Shown here: piece after piece, positions 1 to 8,805 of the stretch
Position numbering within the stretch: position 1 is the first letter of the stretch
How the letters are laid out: each line of letters starts with the position of its first letter
DNA from: Chloroflexota bacterium
GTDB lineage: Bacteria > Chloroflexota > UBA6077 > SHYK01
Assembly (NCBI GenBank): GCA_016844585.1
Contig: JAERMM010000012.1
Location: 1-35,360 of the forward strand
Reading direction: 5' to 3'
Length of the DNA stretch: 35,360 nt
Made by a program: the position numbers and the translations under genes
Notes under the pieces: generated by a model
Database searches by the model: none
What the model saw: only the letters and a program-made list of their open reading frames with translations
What the model was told of the DNA's origin: nothing

Positions 1-212
1 ATCGTGTCGGCCGCGTGCAGATCAAGGCTGTCGCCCGTGTCGCAGCGAACGACCGCGGCAGCGCCCCCCTCGGCGGACACGGAATGGCTCCGCATCGGGT
101 AGACCTTGGAGATCAACGCGACATCGAGGCCCTCGTGTGCCGCCGCGATGGCGGCACGCAAGCCGGCAAGGCCACCGCCCACAATGAGGATGTCGTGCTG
201 CATGACGTCCAT
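1..212 (-). CDS. sdhA: Succinate dehydrogenase/fumarate reductase flavoprotein subunit (N-terminal part, runs off window)
   Basis: The first 70 residues are visible; the gene continues beyond position 1. The N-terminus has the FAD-binding dinucleotide fold motif [11 protein letters not shown] (glycines at 12, 14, 17). The segment [10 protein letters not shown] follows, in which H43 matches the histidine that carries covalently bound FAD in SdhA and FrdA. This subunit oxidises succinate, or reduces fumarate, at the cytoplasmic face of the membrane complex. The start at 212 is preferred because AGGAG lies nine bases upstream; an in-frame ATG at 203 is the alternative. Dehydrogenase and fumarate reductase cannot be told apart from this fragment, so the symbol is provisional. 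A perfect hairpin sits just upstream (236-274). Confidence 0.88.
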   Translation of the reverse strand, partial: MDVMQHDILIVGGGLAGLRAAIAAAHEGLDVALISKVYPMRSHSVSAEGGAAAVVRCDTGDSLDLHAADT

Positions 213-235
213 GCGCTGCTGCTCCTGCCTTGGCC

Positions 236-274
236 TGACCGGTAACTCAGCCACTTATGCTGAGTTACCGGTCA
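236..274. repeat. Perfect 15-bp inverted repeat with 9-base loop
   Basis: Bases 236-250 (TGACCGGTAACTCAG) are exactly complementary to 260-274, separated by nine bases. No T-run follows on either strand, and no gene ends here from either side, so it is not an obvious terminator. It lies 24 bases upstream of the flavoprotein start on the minus strand. It could be an operator dyad or a leader hairpin. The rest of 213-528 holds two 12-bp near-identical direct repeats (278-289 and 304-315, TGAGCTTGCYGA) and the ribosome-binding site of the next gene. I see nothing else in it. Confidence 0.75.
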
Positions 275-528
275 CCATGAGCTTGCTGAGAGATCGCCTG
301 TCTTGAGCTTGCCGAATGACCGCGCGCACACGGCGGCTATTGCGCTGGGGCGGACGGGCGCCTAATGATAGCGCAAACGCGGGCGACCACCATGCCGGTG
401 GGCGCGAGCCTTGGCCCCTCCGTACAATAGCCGCGCTCCCTAAGGTTGCGTTATGCATTCGCTCGACGCTTCTTGATGTGTCCCTGAGGCTACGCGTCCG
501 GATTCCGGCCGGCCTCGAGGAGGGCGGA

Positions 529-3510
529 TTGATTCCCCGCTCACTGGCAGCCAGGGCCGGCGACGCCGTCGCCGGCCTCTTTCTACTTGGCGCGAGCCTT
601 CTCTATCACCTGCCCGCCCTGGTCGCCGGCATGATCCCGATGCAGGACGACGTCCGGATCTTCTACTTTCCGCTCCTCGTCGCAACAACTGATGCCCTCC
701 GTCAGGGAACGCTTCCGCTCTGGAGCCCGGGGATCTTCGGAGGCTATCCCCTTTTTGCCGACGGGGAGGGGGGCATGTTGTACCCGCTGCACCTGCTAAC
801 GCTCTCCTGGCTCGCCCCTGAAGCCAGCCTGGTGGTGCTGCGCGTGATCCACAGCTTCCTCGCCGGACTGTTCACGTTCATGCTGGCAAGGACGCTGCGG
901 ACCGGTCGCATCGGCGCAGTCATCGCCGGGCTCGTGTATGCGTACAGCGGATTTGCCGCCGGCCAGATCGTCCACAGCAGCATCTTCGAGGCTATGGTGT
1001 GGCTGCCGCTGGCTCTGGCCTACACCGAGCGTGCCCTGAGATCGCGGGGTAGACAGTGTTTGCAGCTCGCGCTACTAGCGGGCGCCGTCGTCGGGATTCA
1101 AGCGCTGGCCGTCCACGTCCAGGTCACAATCATGACCGGGCTGGCCATCTCCGCGTTCGCAGCGTACCGCGGGCCTTCGCGGGGCGATGCCAACAGCTAC
1201 GGGCGGCCGCCATCATTGCCCGGGCGGCTACTCCGATCAGCGGCGGTCGTGGCGATCGTCGGGACCCTCGGCATCGCTCTTGGCGCGATCCAGCTAGCTC
1301 CCCTCATCGAGCTTGGCACAAGCACTTCGCGCGGCGGCAATGGTCTGGGACCGTCCATAGGCGCTACTAACAGCCTCTGGCCAGGGGAGATCGTCACACT
1401 CTTCCTCCCGAATCTGCACGACACGGGAGTCGATGGTTTCTGGGGCCCCTGGGTCAAATGGGAGACAGTAATCTATGTGGGGGTACTGCCGCTTTTTCTG
1501 GCGGCCCTGGCCCTCGTCGTTCGCTCTGGTCCATACCGTGCCTTCTTCTCGGTGTTGGCCGCGCTGTCTCTCCTTCTGGTGCTGGGTGCGAATGGTCCGC
1601 TCTGGGGCGCCGTCCATCAACTTCCCGGGTTCGGCGCGCTGCGCTCTCCGGGGCGCTTCTCACTGTGGTTCGCTCTTTCCATCGCCGTGCTGGCAGGCTA
1701 CGGCGCAGACTGGCTCGCTTCGCGTTGGGTGCCCAGACCGCGGTTGGCCCTCGCCCTACTAAGCCTGGGCAGCTTGCTCACGGCCGGAGTTGGCGTTGGT
1801 TTGCAGCAGGCCAGCGACCGCGTTCTTTCACTCGCCCACCAGGCCGGACTCATACTGGACCTGTACGCACTCCTACCCGGAATGCCACGAGTCGTAGACG
1901 GCCAGCCCCTCACCGGACCACGCGTGGGCGAGCTGGCGTCGCAATCGTTGACGCCCTCGAACCCAGCGACCGCATGGCAGCTTGCGCTGCTGGGTGCTTG
2001 CATCGTCGTGATAGGCGTAGCACTGGTTGGCGGACGCGCTCGGGTCCCGTCCCTCGCGATGGGCACAGGCCTCATCTTCGCCGACCTCTGGATGTTGGGG
2101 CTAACTTTTCATCCGTACGCGCCTATTGCCGAGCTCCGGCCGCGAGTCCCCTCAGTGCTCGTTCGACCGGACGATGGCCCCTTCCGCGTGTACACGCCGC
2201 CAACGAGTGACGAAAGGCTCGGGCAGGTTGAGCCGAATCGTCTTATCTCCGTGGGCGTTCAGGATGCCAATGGGTACACGTCGCTCGAGCCTGACCGACA
2301 TGCGGCATACGTCAACGCCGTTCAGTACACGGACGGCGATCTCATGGACCTCTGGAACGTCCGCTACGTGATTCGACGGGTTGGTCCGCGACCCTTGCCA
2401 AGCTACGCGGGCACGTCGTTCCATCCGGAGCGCCCACTTCTCAGCGCAAAGCGACTGACGCCGGGTAGTGGCGAAGGGTTCCTGCCTGATGGGGGCGCCG
2501 CCGAGGCAAACCAGATCCGCGTGGTCGCGACCATGTGGGACGCAGCGGCGGTTCCCGACGGAACGATCATCGCGCGGATAGTCCTGGAGGCGGCTGACGG
2601 CCAACTACGTGAGGTGTCGCTGCGCGCGGGACGAGACATCTCAGATACCGATTCCGACAGACTGGGCGCTCAGTCCCGAATCCAGAATGGCGCGGAGGTA
2701 GCTTTTCAGCATCAGAGTGCCGATCCCTCCGCCTCGCGTTACGGCGAGCAGCTCTATCTGGGGCGTCTTTCGATCGATCCGCCAATGACCGTGAAGCGGG
2801 TGACGATTGAGCAGATGGCCTTTCCAGGCGGGCTGCAGGTCTTTGGGCTAGGTGTCGTGGACGGAGCTACTGGCGAGGTGACACAGGTCCGCGACAAGGC
2901 AAAGTACAACCTCGTGTATTCGGACTCGGAGATTCGAGTCTACGAGAATACCCAGGCGATGCCTCGTGCGTTCGTCGTAGGCACGGGGGTCGCGGCTCCT
3001 GCCGACCGGGACATCTTATGGTGGATGGTGGACGGTCCATTCGACCCACGAACGACGGCGATCATCGAGGGACCGATCCCCTCTGAGAGGCGTCTTCCAA
3101 ATAACGGGTCCGTGCCCATAAACGCCGAGGCGACGCTTCTCAAATATCGGCCCGAGGAAGTCTCTGTGCGGGCTACCGCGGACCGGGACGCGCTTCTGGT
3201 CTTGACAGATCCTATGTACCCGGGGTGGACGGCCGACGTTGATGGCCGCCCGGCGCCGATGCTGTTGGCGGACTATCTATTCCGGGCCGTACAAATTCCA
3301 GCTGGCACGCATGTCGTCACATTTCATTTCCAGCCGTGGTCACTGGCCGCCGGCGCAATGCTTTCGGCGCTTGGCTTCTTGTCGCTTGCGATCATCCCGC
3401 TGGCGTCGCTGTTTCCGCTGCTCTGGCGGGTGGCCGCTCCGGCAGGACGGCTGAGGTCACTGGCGCCGCGTCGTGAGGCGCCCTCAGACGTATTGGCCGA
3501 GGCGCCGTAG
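529..3510 (+). CDS. YfhO family polytopic membrane protein
   Basis: A 993-residue protein with a long N-terminal set of hydrophobic helices, an extracytoplasmic region, and a final membrane helix. Two features match the YfhO family: the N-terminal block with PLWSPGIFGGYPLFAD and YPLHLL, and the C-terminal block DPMYPGWTADVDGRP followed by LFRAVQIPAGTHVVTFHF. YfhO proteins resemble GT-C glycosyltransferases and act in cell-envelope glycan or glycolipid modification; the substrate here is unknown. The start is placed at TTG 529 because GAGGAGGG lies five to six bases upstream. An in-frame ATG at 316 would add 71 residues that look like translated non-coding sequence. The secreted glycosidase gene follows 67 bases downstream on the same strand. 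Confidence 0.85.
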   Translation: MIPRSLAARAGDAVAGLFLLGASLLYHLPALVAGMIPMQDDVRIFYFPLLVATTDALRQGTLPLWSPGIFGGYPLFADGEGGMLYPLHLLTLSWLAPEASLVVLRVIHSFLAGLFTFMLARTLRTGRIGAVIAGLVYAYSGFAAGQIVHSSIFEAMVWLPLALAYTERALRSRGRQCLQLALLAGAVVGIQALAVHVQVTIMTGLAISAFAAYRGPSRGDANSYGRPPSLPGRLLRSAAVVAIVGTLGIALGAIQLAPLIELGTSTSRGGNGLGPSIGATNSLWPGEIVTLFLPNLHDTGVDGFWGPWVKWETVIYVGVLPLFLAALALVVRSGPYRAFFSVLAALSLLLVLGANGPLWGAVHQLPGFGALRSPGRFSLWFALSIAVLAGYGADWLASRWVPRPRLALALLSLGSLLTAGVGVGLQQASDRVLSLAHQAGLILDLYALLPGMPRVVDGQPLTGPRVGELASQSLTPSNPATAWQLALLGACIVVIGVALVGGRARVPSLAMGTGLIFADLWMLGLTFHPYAPIAELRPRVPSVLVRPDDGPFRVYTPPTSDERLGQVEPNRLISVGVQDANGYTSLEPDRHAAYVNAVQYTDGDLMDLWNVRYVIRRVGPRPLPSYAGTSFHPERPLLSAKRLTPGSGEGFLPDGGAAEANQIRVVATMWDAAAVPDGTIIARIVLEAADGQLREVSLRAGRDISDTDSDRLGAQSRIQNGAEVAFQHQSADPSASRYGEQLYLGRLSIDPPMTVKRVTIEQMAFPGGLQVFGLGVVDGATGEVTQVRDKAKYNLVYSDSEIRVYENTQAMPRAFVVGTGVAAPADRDILWWMVDGPFDPRTTAIIEGPIPSERRLPNNGSVPINAEATLLKYRPEEVSVRATADRDALLVLTDPMYPGWTADVDGRPAPMLLADYLFRAVQIPAGTHVVTFHFQPWSLAAGAMLSALGFLSLAIIPLASLFPLLWRVAAPAGRLRSLAPRREAPSDVLAEAP

Positions 3511-3577
3511 CGGGCCCGGCGCAACAACACCGCCGGTTGTCTTACCATGCCGTCATGCGTCGTCAGCGAACCACCCG

Positions 3578-6500
3578 ATGAGCCATGTCGCCCTCGTCAG
3601 CCGCCTCGCGTCGCTGGCGGCGCTGCTGGCAATGGGCCTGCTCGGGTGGCAGCAAATGGTGCATCGACGCGCGGATGAAACACCGTTAGCTGCCGTCCAG
3701 CGGTCTCTCGCGACGGGGCCGATTCAGCAAATATCGCTTCCTCTCGACGGCCCTATCAACCAGTCGGGGGGCTCGCAGTCGGTGGGCTGGACGAGTCTGG
3801 TCGATCTCCCGTGGCGTGAAGCGAGCACGGGCTGGCAAGCGCTCGCAGACTTCGACACGCCGCTCATCGACAGCTCATTTACGTGGGAGCCGATGGTCAT
3901 CGCCGGCGAGGTCTTCGACCGCGGCATCGCCACCTACCCGTTCTCCGAGATTGTTTACGACCTCGACGACAATGCGCGTCGCTTCACATCCCGGGTCGGC
4001 ATCACCGACGATTCCAAACGGATGGCGGGCAGCGCCCGATTCCAGATTTACGGGGATGAATTCCTGCTGTACGACAGCGGCTTAGTGCGCGCCGGCGAGC
4101 GGGCAGGGATGGCCGACGTTGGCATTGGGGGCCTGCGCTCGTTGCGCCTGTTGATGGACGATGCCGGCGACGGGTCTCTCGGAGACTATGGCCTCTGGGC
4201 GGACCCTCGGCTCCTCGCCTCCGCCGAGCCGCTTGGTCCATCGAACTCGGACGCTATAGCGCGGGCGCGTGAGGAGCGAGCAACCGTGGAGGCCCCATTA
4301 CGGGGATTTGAGCGTGAGCGGCTAGCGGACATTGTCAGCCGCGCTGGGACGACGCTGGATGAACCCCGGCCCGCGGCGAGTGGCCGCTTCGACTCGGTTA
4401 CCTCGCTCCTGACACTCCAGAATCGACACCTCCTGGTCACGGTCGGATTTGGCGAACCATCGAACGGCCGAATCGACGTGATCCGGCGCGGTGATGAGCT
4501 GCCAACACTGGTCGGTGTTACGCCGACGCTCGTAACGACCGACGGTCGCCGCTTCTCCCTGGCGGAGTTGCGGCCTTTGAGATCGGACTCGTTCCAGGTT
4601 GAACGGCTCGACGATCCGATCGAAGGAGCAGGAATAGCATTCGTCTCGGACTATTCCGCGCCGGATTCGCACGGCACAGTCAAGCTGACCGTCATCGTGT
4701 TCGACGACCAGCCGGCGCTGAAGCTCAGCATCGACACTGAGGGGCTGCCGCTGAGGTCCATACACTACGCGGACGCCGAGAGCGCGTCGATCGTCCTGGG
4801 CGATGACGTTCGCTACCTGACGGACCGGTCCCACCTGTATCAGGGCACGGCGTATCCCGACGGCCACCTCAGAAGGGCCCCGCTCGAAGCGACAAAGCCG
4901 GCCATCGTGGGGAGTGCGGAGGCTGGGCGGGGGATCCTGCTGTCCCTGTTCGACTACGTCCCATCGCCGACGTGGATCACGCTGCGGCGACAGCCAAGTA
5001 CACTGGCGGCAAGCATCGGGATCGAGCTCGAGGCCATCCTCGACGACTTTGGGCCGACCGGCAACAGCCCGCCACCGCTGACGATAGAACTCCTGGACGG
5101 CGCTATCGGCGCTGACTCATTCACGCGATTCCGCCGCATCACCTCAGCTCGATACCCGGTCCCGCCCTGGCCGGACAACGCTCGTTACCAGTGGGGAAGC
5201 TGGTACGCATTCGGGCCGGCCCCAAACGAATCGCTCATGCTCAAGGCGGTCGATCTGCTGGCGCAATACCTTGGCGACCTCGGACCGTGGCAAGTGGTAA
5301 TCGACGCAGGCTGGCAACCTACGTACGCGCGTGAGGACGCCGAACTCGGCGTCGTGGACCGCGACAAGTTCCCGCGCGGGATCCGCGTCGTCTCGGACGC
5401 CGCCCACGATCGTGGCATGGCGCTCATCCTCTATCTCGGCACCGGATTCATTCACGATGGCAGCGGCGACGGTGGAGAATGGCTGGCGCTGCGGGGCCTC
5501 ATCGAAAAACACCCTGAGTGGATGATACCGTTCCAACCCGAGCCGTCCACGGTGCAACGCTTTCTCCTGGACTACCGGAATCCCGAGGTCAAAGCGTACA
5601 TAATCAATATCGTGCGCGAGTTCTTTCAGGTGCACGGCGTTGACGGAATCAGCTCCGACGGTCTGGCCGACGCCGAGGGAGGGCTCATCCCCCGGACAGA
5701 ACGCGACACTCCAGGCGGACCTGCACACCCGCTCCTTCCAGCCCTGGACATTTACCAGATGGTCCACGAGGCCGCTGCGGAGATGCATCCGAACCCGTAC
5801 ATCGAAACTGAGTGGGTCAACCCAACCGCGTCGAATCCGTATGCCCACAGCTTTCGTTACGGTGACGAGGTTGATCTAGCCAGCTGGCCCTACCCATTCG
5901 GTGGACTGCTCGAAAAGTTGGACTACGCGCTGTTCAGCGGGCTCGCGCTTGGGCAGAGAGCGTTTCTCGGAACCCTGACTGTGCCCCCAACCCAGCCCCA
6001 TTCGCGATGGTGGCTTCAGGCAGCCGCTGCCCTCGGAACGCAGGCGACCATCAGCCTCCGACTCGACGGAGTGGAGATCCCCGAGATGGCTGCCATACGA
6101 TCAGACCTGGTCGCGATTGACCCTCATAAGGGGACGACGACGTATGGGCCAGGGCTTTTTCCGGAGACCTTTGCAACCCAGCGAGGTGGACTGATCTACC
6201 TGGGAACGGTGAATCGCGAGCACGCAGCGCGCCAGATCAGGATCGATCCCGGCAGCCTCGGCCTCGACCCCACGGTGAGCTACATGGTGTACGACGTCGC
6301 CCGGGACACAGCGTTCCGTGCCAGCGGCCAGTTTTCGCTCGATGTCCCCAAACGTACATTTCGCTTGCTGGTGTTGCGCGCCGATCCCGGCGTCGTGTGG
6401 ACGGACAGCGTGGCCACATTGACCAGCGCTCCTGGTGGGCTGGTCTTCCAGGTCAGCGGCCCCGCCGAAATACCAGGCACCCTGCGCGCAGCCACCCCGC

Positions 6501-6658
6501 GGCCAACACAGGTACTGATTGACGGCAGTCCCCTTGCACGAGCCGCCGCTGACCCTCGCGACGGTCAATACGCCTACGACGACGAATCTGGTCTGCTGAG
6601 GGTCTCCTATGACCATCGGCCAGGAGGTCGCCGCGTTGAGGTCCGCTGGGTCACCTAG
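3578..6658 (+). CDS. Secreted NPCBM-domain and GH36-like glycoside hydrolase
   Basis: A 1026-residue protein. It begins with a hydrophobic stretch after MSHVALVSRL that serves as signal peptide or anchor. Residues about 60-210 look like an NPCBM/NEW2 sugar-binding domain (FTWEPMVIAGEVFDRGIAT, then FTSRVGITDDSKR). The middle is beta-rich, as in the N-terminal domain of alpha-galactosidases. A TIM-barrel segment follows from about residue 525 (YQWGSWYAFG, WQVVIDAGWQP). Candidate catalytic aspartates are D694 in DGISSDGL (nucleophile position) and D763 in SFRYGDEVD (acid/base position). It probably cleaves alpha-linked glycans outside the membrane; substrate unknown. The start at 3578 is chosen for the signal sequence; an earlier in-frame ATG at 3473 lies inside the YfhO gene. 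It is probably co-transcribed with that gene. Family level is fairly sure, activity is not. Confidence 0.78.
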   Translation: MSHVALVSRLASLAALLAMGLLGWQQMVHRRADETPLAAVQRSLATGPIQQISLPLDGPINQSGGSQSVGWTSLVDLPWREASTGWQALADFDTPLIDSSFTWEPMVIAGEVFDRGIATYPFSEIVYDLDDNARRFTSRVGITDDSKRMAGSARFQIYGDEFLLYDSGLVRAGERAGMADVGIGGLRSLRLLMDDAGDGSLGDYGLWADPRLLASAEPLGPSNSDAIARAREERATVEAPLRGFERERLADIVSRAGTTLDEPRPAASGRFDSVTSLLTLQNRHLLVTVGFGEPSNGRIDVIRRGDELPTLVGVTPTLVTTDGRRFSLAELRPLRSDSFQVERLDDPIEGAGIAFVSDYSAPDSHGTVKLTVIVFDDQPALKLSIDTEGLPLRSIHYADAESASIVLGDDVRYLTDRSHLYQGTAYPDGHLRRAPLEATKPAIVGSAEAGRGILLSLFDYVPSPTWITLRRQPSTLAASIGIELEAILDDFGPTGNSPPPLTIELLDGAIGADSFTRFRRITSARYPVPPWPDNARYQWGSWYAFGPAPNESLMLKAVDLLAQYLGDLGPWQVVIDAGWQPTYAREDAELGVVDRDKFPRGIRVVSDAAHDRGMALILYLGTGFIHDGSGDGGEWLALRGLIEKHPEWMIPFQPEPSTVQRFLLDYRNPEVKAYIINIVREFFQVHGVDGISSDGLADAEGGLIPRTERDTPGGPAHPLLPALDIYQMVHEAAAEMHPNPYIETEWVNPTASNPYAHSFRYGDEVDLASWPYPFGGLLEKLDYALFSGLALGQRAFLGTLTVPPTQPHSRWWLQAAAALGTQATISLRLDGVEIPEMAAIRSDLVAIDPHKGTTTYGPGLFPETFATQRGGLIYLGTVNREHAARQIRIDPGSLGLDPTVSYMVYDVARDTAFRASGQFSLDVPKRTFRLLVLRADPGVVWTDSVATLTSAPGGLVFQVSGPAEIPGTLRAATPRPTQVLIDGSPLARAAADPRDGQYAYDDESGLLRVSYDHRPGGRRVEVRWVT

Positions 6659-6675
6659 CGGCCGCAATCGTCTTG

Positions 6676-8727
6676 TCAGCAGACGTAGATGCCGTCGATG
6701 GGCCCGGTCGAGAAGGCTACAAGGCCAACCGGGCCGCCCCCCCAACTGTTTGCCTGCGAGCAATAGCTCGGCGCTCGATCGAGCGACGGGTCGCCACCCA
6801 CCCAGGTGGGGAGCCCGACGTTGGCCGTGCCGGCGATCTCTCCCCACTGGTAGCGCGTGGAATAGACCCCGACGCCGAAACCCTGACCCCGAAGATAGTC
6901 GATGGCGCCCTGGATCACCCTGGCGTTCAGCGCAGTGATATACGACCAGGTGTTTTCGGTTTCGACATCGAGCCACCACATCTGAGCGGTCGCCGCCTGC
7001 GAGTGGGCTATTGAGACAGCCGACTCCGCGGCGGCGTAGCCGTAGTTGTAAGCCTGGCAGGATAACTCCTCCCGTGTGCAGGCGCCAGCAGGGCCGGTCA
7101 TGCCCGCGGAGGCGGTTGTCGAGGAAGGATAGTTGAGGTTGAGATACAACCCGGGCGGCTGGCGTCCGCTTCGGGCCCATTGGAATTGGCTCGCGAGGCA
7201 GGGATTACGCGTAAATGCGCGGCCATTGTTCACGCCGATGATGGCGAAGCCGAACGGGGCCTGTGGATAGGGTGAGTCGCATTGCGGGAATGAGATCGTA
7301 AGGCCAGTCGCGCCACTTGGATAATAACGATTCGGCTGAAACAATTCCGTCGAGAGGACTCCCGTGACGGTGAACCGCAACTCCCGGTGCTGCCAGCCGT
7401 TCGTGATCGAGTGGGCGTAGATGTACAACGTGTGGTCGCCCGGCGTCACATTCGCAACCCGCCAGGTCAAGGTGAATCCCGTGTTCTGCCACGACGGTCG
7501 ACCAACGCCAGACGCAACGTCGGGCCGCGGTTGTCCGTAGGCGGCTGTGCCGATAATCGTGCCGCTGGCGCCCACCTCACCGTCGAGGTAAACGTGAACC
7601 GCGTCGACTCCCGTGCCGGCGCCGCCGGGATCCGCGGCCCACCCGCGGATCGTCATCATCTGACCGAGGTTGATCGATACGTTGCCCGAAGGCTCGTCGA
7701 CGGTAATTACGGTCGGCGCAGAAGGGGCCGCGACGACGACGCGCGTGGCGAACGTCCACCCGCACCCGGTGCGGGCATAGGCATAGATCATGTGGACGCC
7801 GGTGGTCATCGCTCCCGCGTCCCACGTAGCGTCCCACCCCGCAAGGCTGGCCACACGTCCCAACGCGGAGTCCACGTCAGGCCGGCTGAGGCGGGTTCTC
7901 GGCGCTCCAATCGGCTTTCCCCCGCGCTCGACCTCGCCGTCCAGGAACAGTTGAATCGCATCGATGCCGCTGCCGTTCGATTGCGCACGATCGATTGCCC
8001 AGCCTGCGATTCGCGTGAGCCCGCTCACGTTAGCGCTCGGGCTGGGCGTATCGATCACGATTATTGGGTCACACGAGGCGGCCCGGACACTCCCAGCCTT
8101 GCGGACGATATCTCCAACCTCAGCAACCCGGTCTGCTGACACGAGCCTGCCATCAAAGGGCGTGTTGCCTGCGATCACACGCCAGCCCGAAAAGACCAAT
8201 CCTTCAAGGTCCACCCAATCGCCGTCTTTCTGAACCCCGAAGCGCAGGACTGGTCCCTGCGGCGCACCGGTTCGGCCCGCTACACACGACGGATTCCCCA
8301 ATCGGTCCTGAATGCCGACGCTCTGCCCGAGTGCCAGAGACATGTTTGCCAGGTGGTCGTACACGGTGCGCCAGCCGCCGACGTGATCAACCTCCGCGTA
8401 GCCGCTATCGACCACCGCGACGGAGCCAGCAGCGGCCGGATGGACCCACCAGTCGTGAAGAACCACATTCTCCGGACACGGGTAGGGCCCGGGGTACCCG
8501 GAAGCGGGAGGCTGAAAGTTGAGAGTAGCCCACGGAGTGTTCGATCCCTGGGCTTCATGAGGCCCACCGGTGAGGACCCACGCCTCCCCGGCGGACCAGG
8601 GCAACTGAAAGTCCGGAGTGTCCTCGGCGTGCGCGCGCTGGGCCCACTGTGGGAGCACGAGCATGAGGATCAAGAAGGCCCGCGCAAGGCGGGGCGTGGA
8701 GGGTCGCAAGGTCGCCCCTGGGCACAT
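6676..8727 (-). CDS. Secreted protein: degenerate M23 domain, Ig-like modules, GH25-like (DUF1906-type) C-terminal domain
   Basis: A 683-residue secreted protein. Residues 1-34 form a signal peptide ending AQRAHA. Residues about 45-210 follow the M23 LytM fold (LTGGPHEAQGS, TVYDHLANMS, a WVDLEGLVFSGW tail). H57 is kept, but the usual zinc Asp is N70, and the HxH motif reads V160-L161-R162, so peptidase activity is unlikely. Two modules of about 110 residues follow (around 224-335 and 340-450). They share GWA(I/A)D, LDGEV, RPDV and Y(I/A)YA(R/H) patterns and look like extracellular Ig-type domains. The C-terminal 210 residues resemble DUF1906/GH25-like glycosidases, with WWLDVETENTW carrying acidic residues at the usual barrel position. 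A TTG at 8709 with AGGGG upstream is an alternative start. The gene converges on the glycosidase gene, 17 bases apart. Confidence 0.75.
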   Translation of the reverse strand: MCPGATLRPSTPRLARAFLILMLVLPQWAQRAHAEDTPDFQLPWSAGEAWVLTGGPHEAQGSNTPWATLNFQPPASGYPGPYPCPENVVLHDWWVHPAAAGSVAVVDSGYAEVDHVGGWRTVYDHLANMSLALGQSVGIQDRLGNPSCVAGRTGAPQGPVLRFGVQKDGDWVDLEGLVFSGWRVIAGNTPFDGRLVSADRVAEVGDIVRKAGSVRAASCDPIIVIDTPSPSANVSGLTRIAGWAIDRAQSNGSGIDAIQLFLDGEVERGGKPIGAPRTRLSRPDVDSALGRVASLAGWDATWDAGAMTTGVHMIYAYARTGCGWTFATRVVVAAPSAPTVITVDEPSGNVSINLGQMMTIRGWAADPGGAGTGVDAVHVYLDGEVGASGTIIGTAAYGQPRPDVASGVGRPSWQNTGFTLTWRVANVTPGDHTLYIYAHSITNGWQHRELRFTVTGVLSTELFQPNRYYPSGATGLTISFPQCDSPYPQAPFGFAIIGVNNGRAFTRNPCLASQFQWARSGRQPPGLYLNLNYPSSTTASAGMTGPAGACTREELSCQAYNYGYAAAESAVSIAHSQAATAQMWWLDVETENTWSYITALNARVIQGAIDYLRGQGFGVGVYSTRYQWGEIAGTANVGLPTWVGGDPSLDRAPSYCSQANSWGGGPVGLVAFSTGPIDGIYVC

Positions 8728-8805
8728 TTTCGATGTGCTGGATCAGCCGATTTACTTTAGCAGCGCTTCCGTGGTGTCCAGCGACACGATCGAATCACGA
8801 ATCGA

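Noticed and set aside
236-274. Rho-independent terminator
   Set aside because: The stem is strong, but there is no T-run on either strand and no gene ends nearby.
316-528. N-terminal extension of the YfhO gene from ATG 316
   Set aside because: The extra 71 residues do not look like a signal or membrane segment, while TTG 529 has a near-consensus ribosome site.
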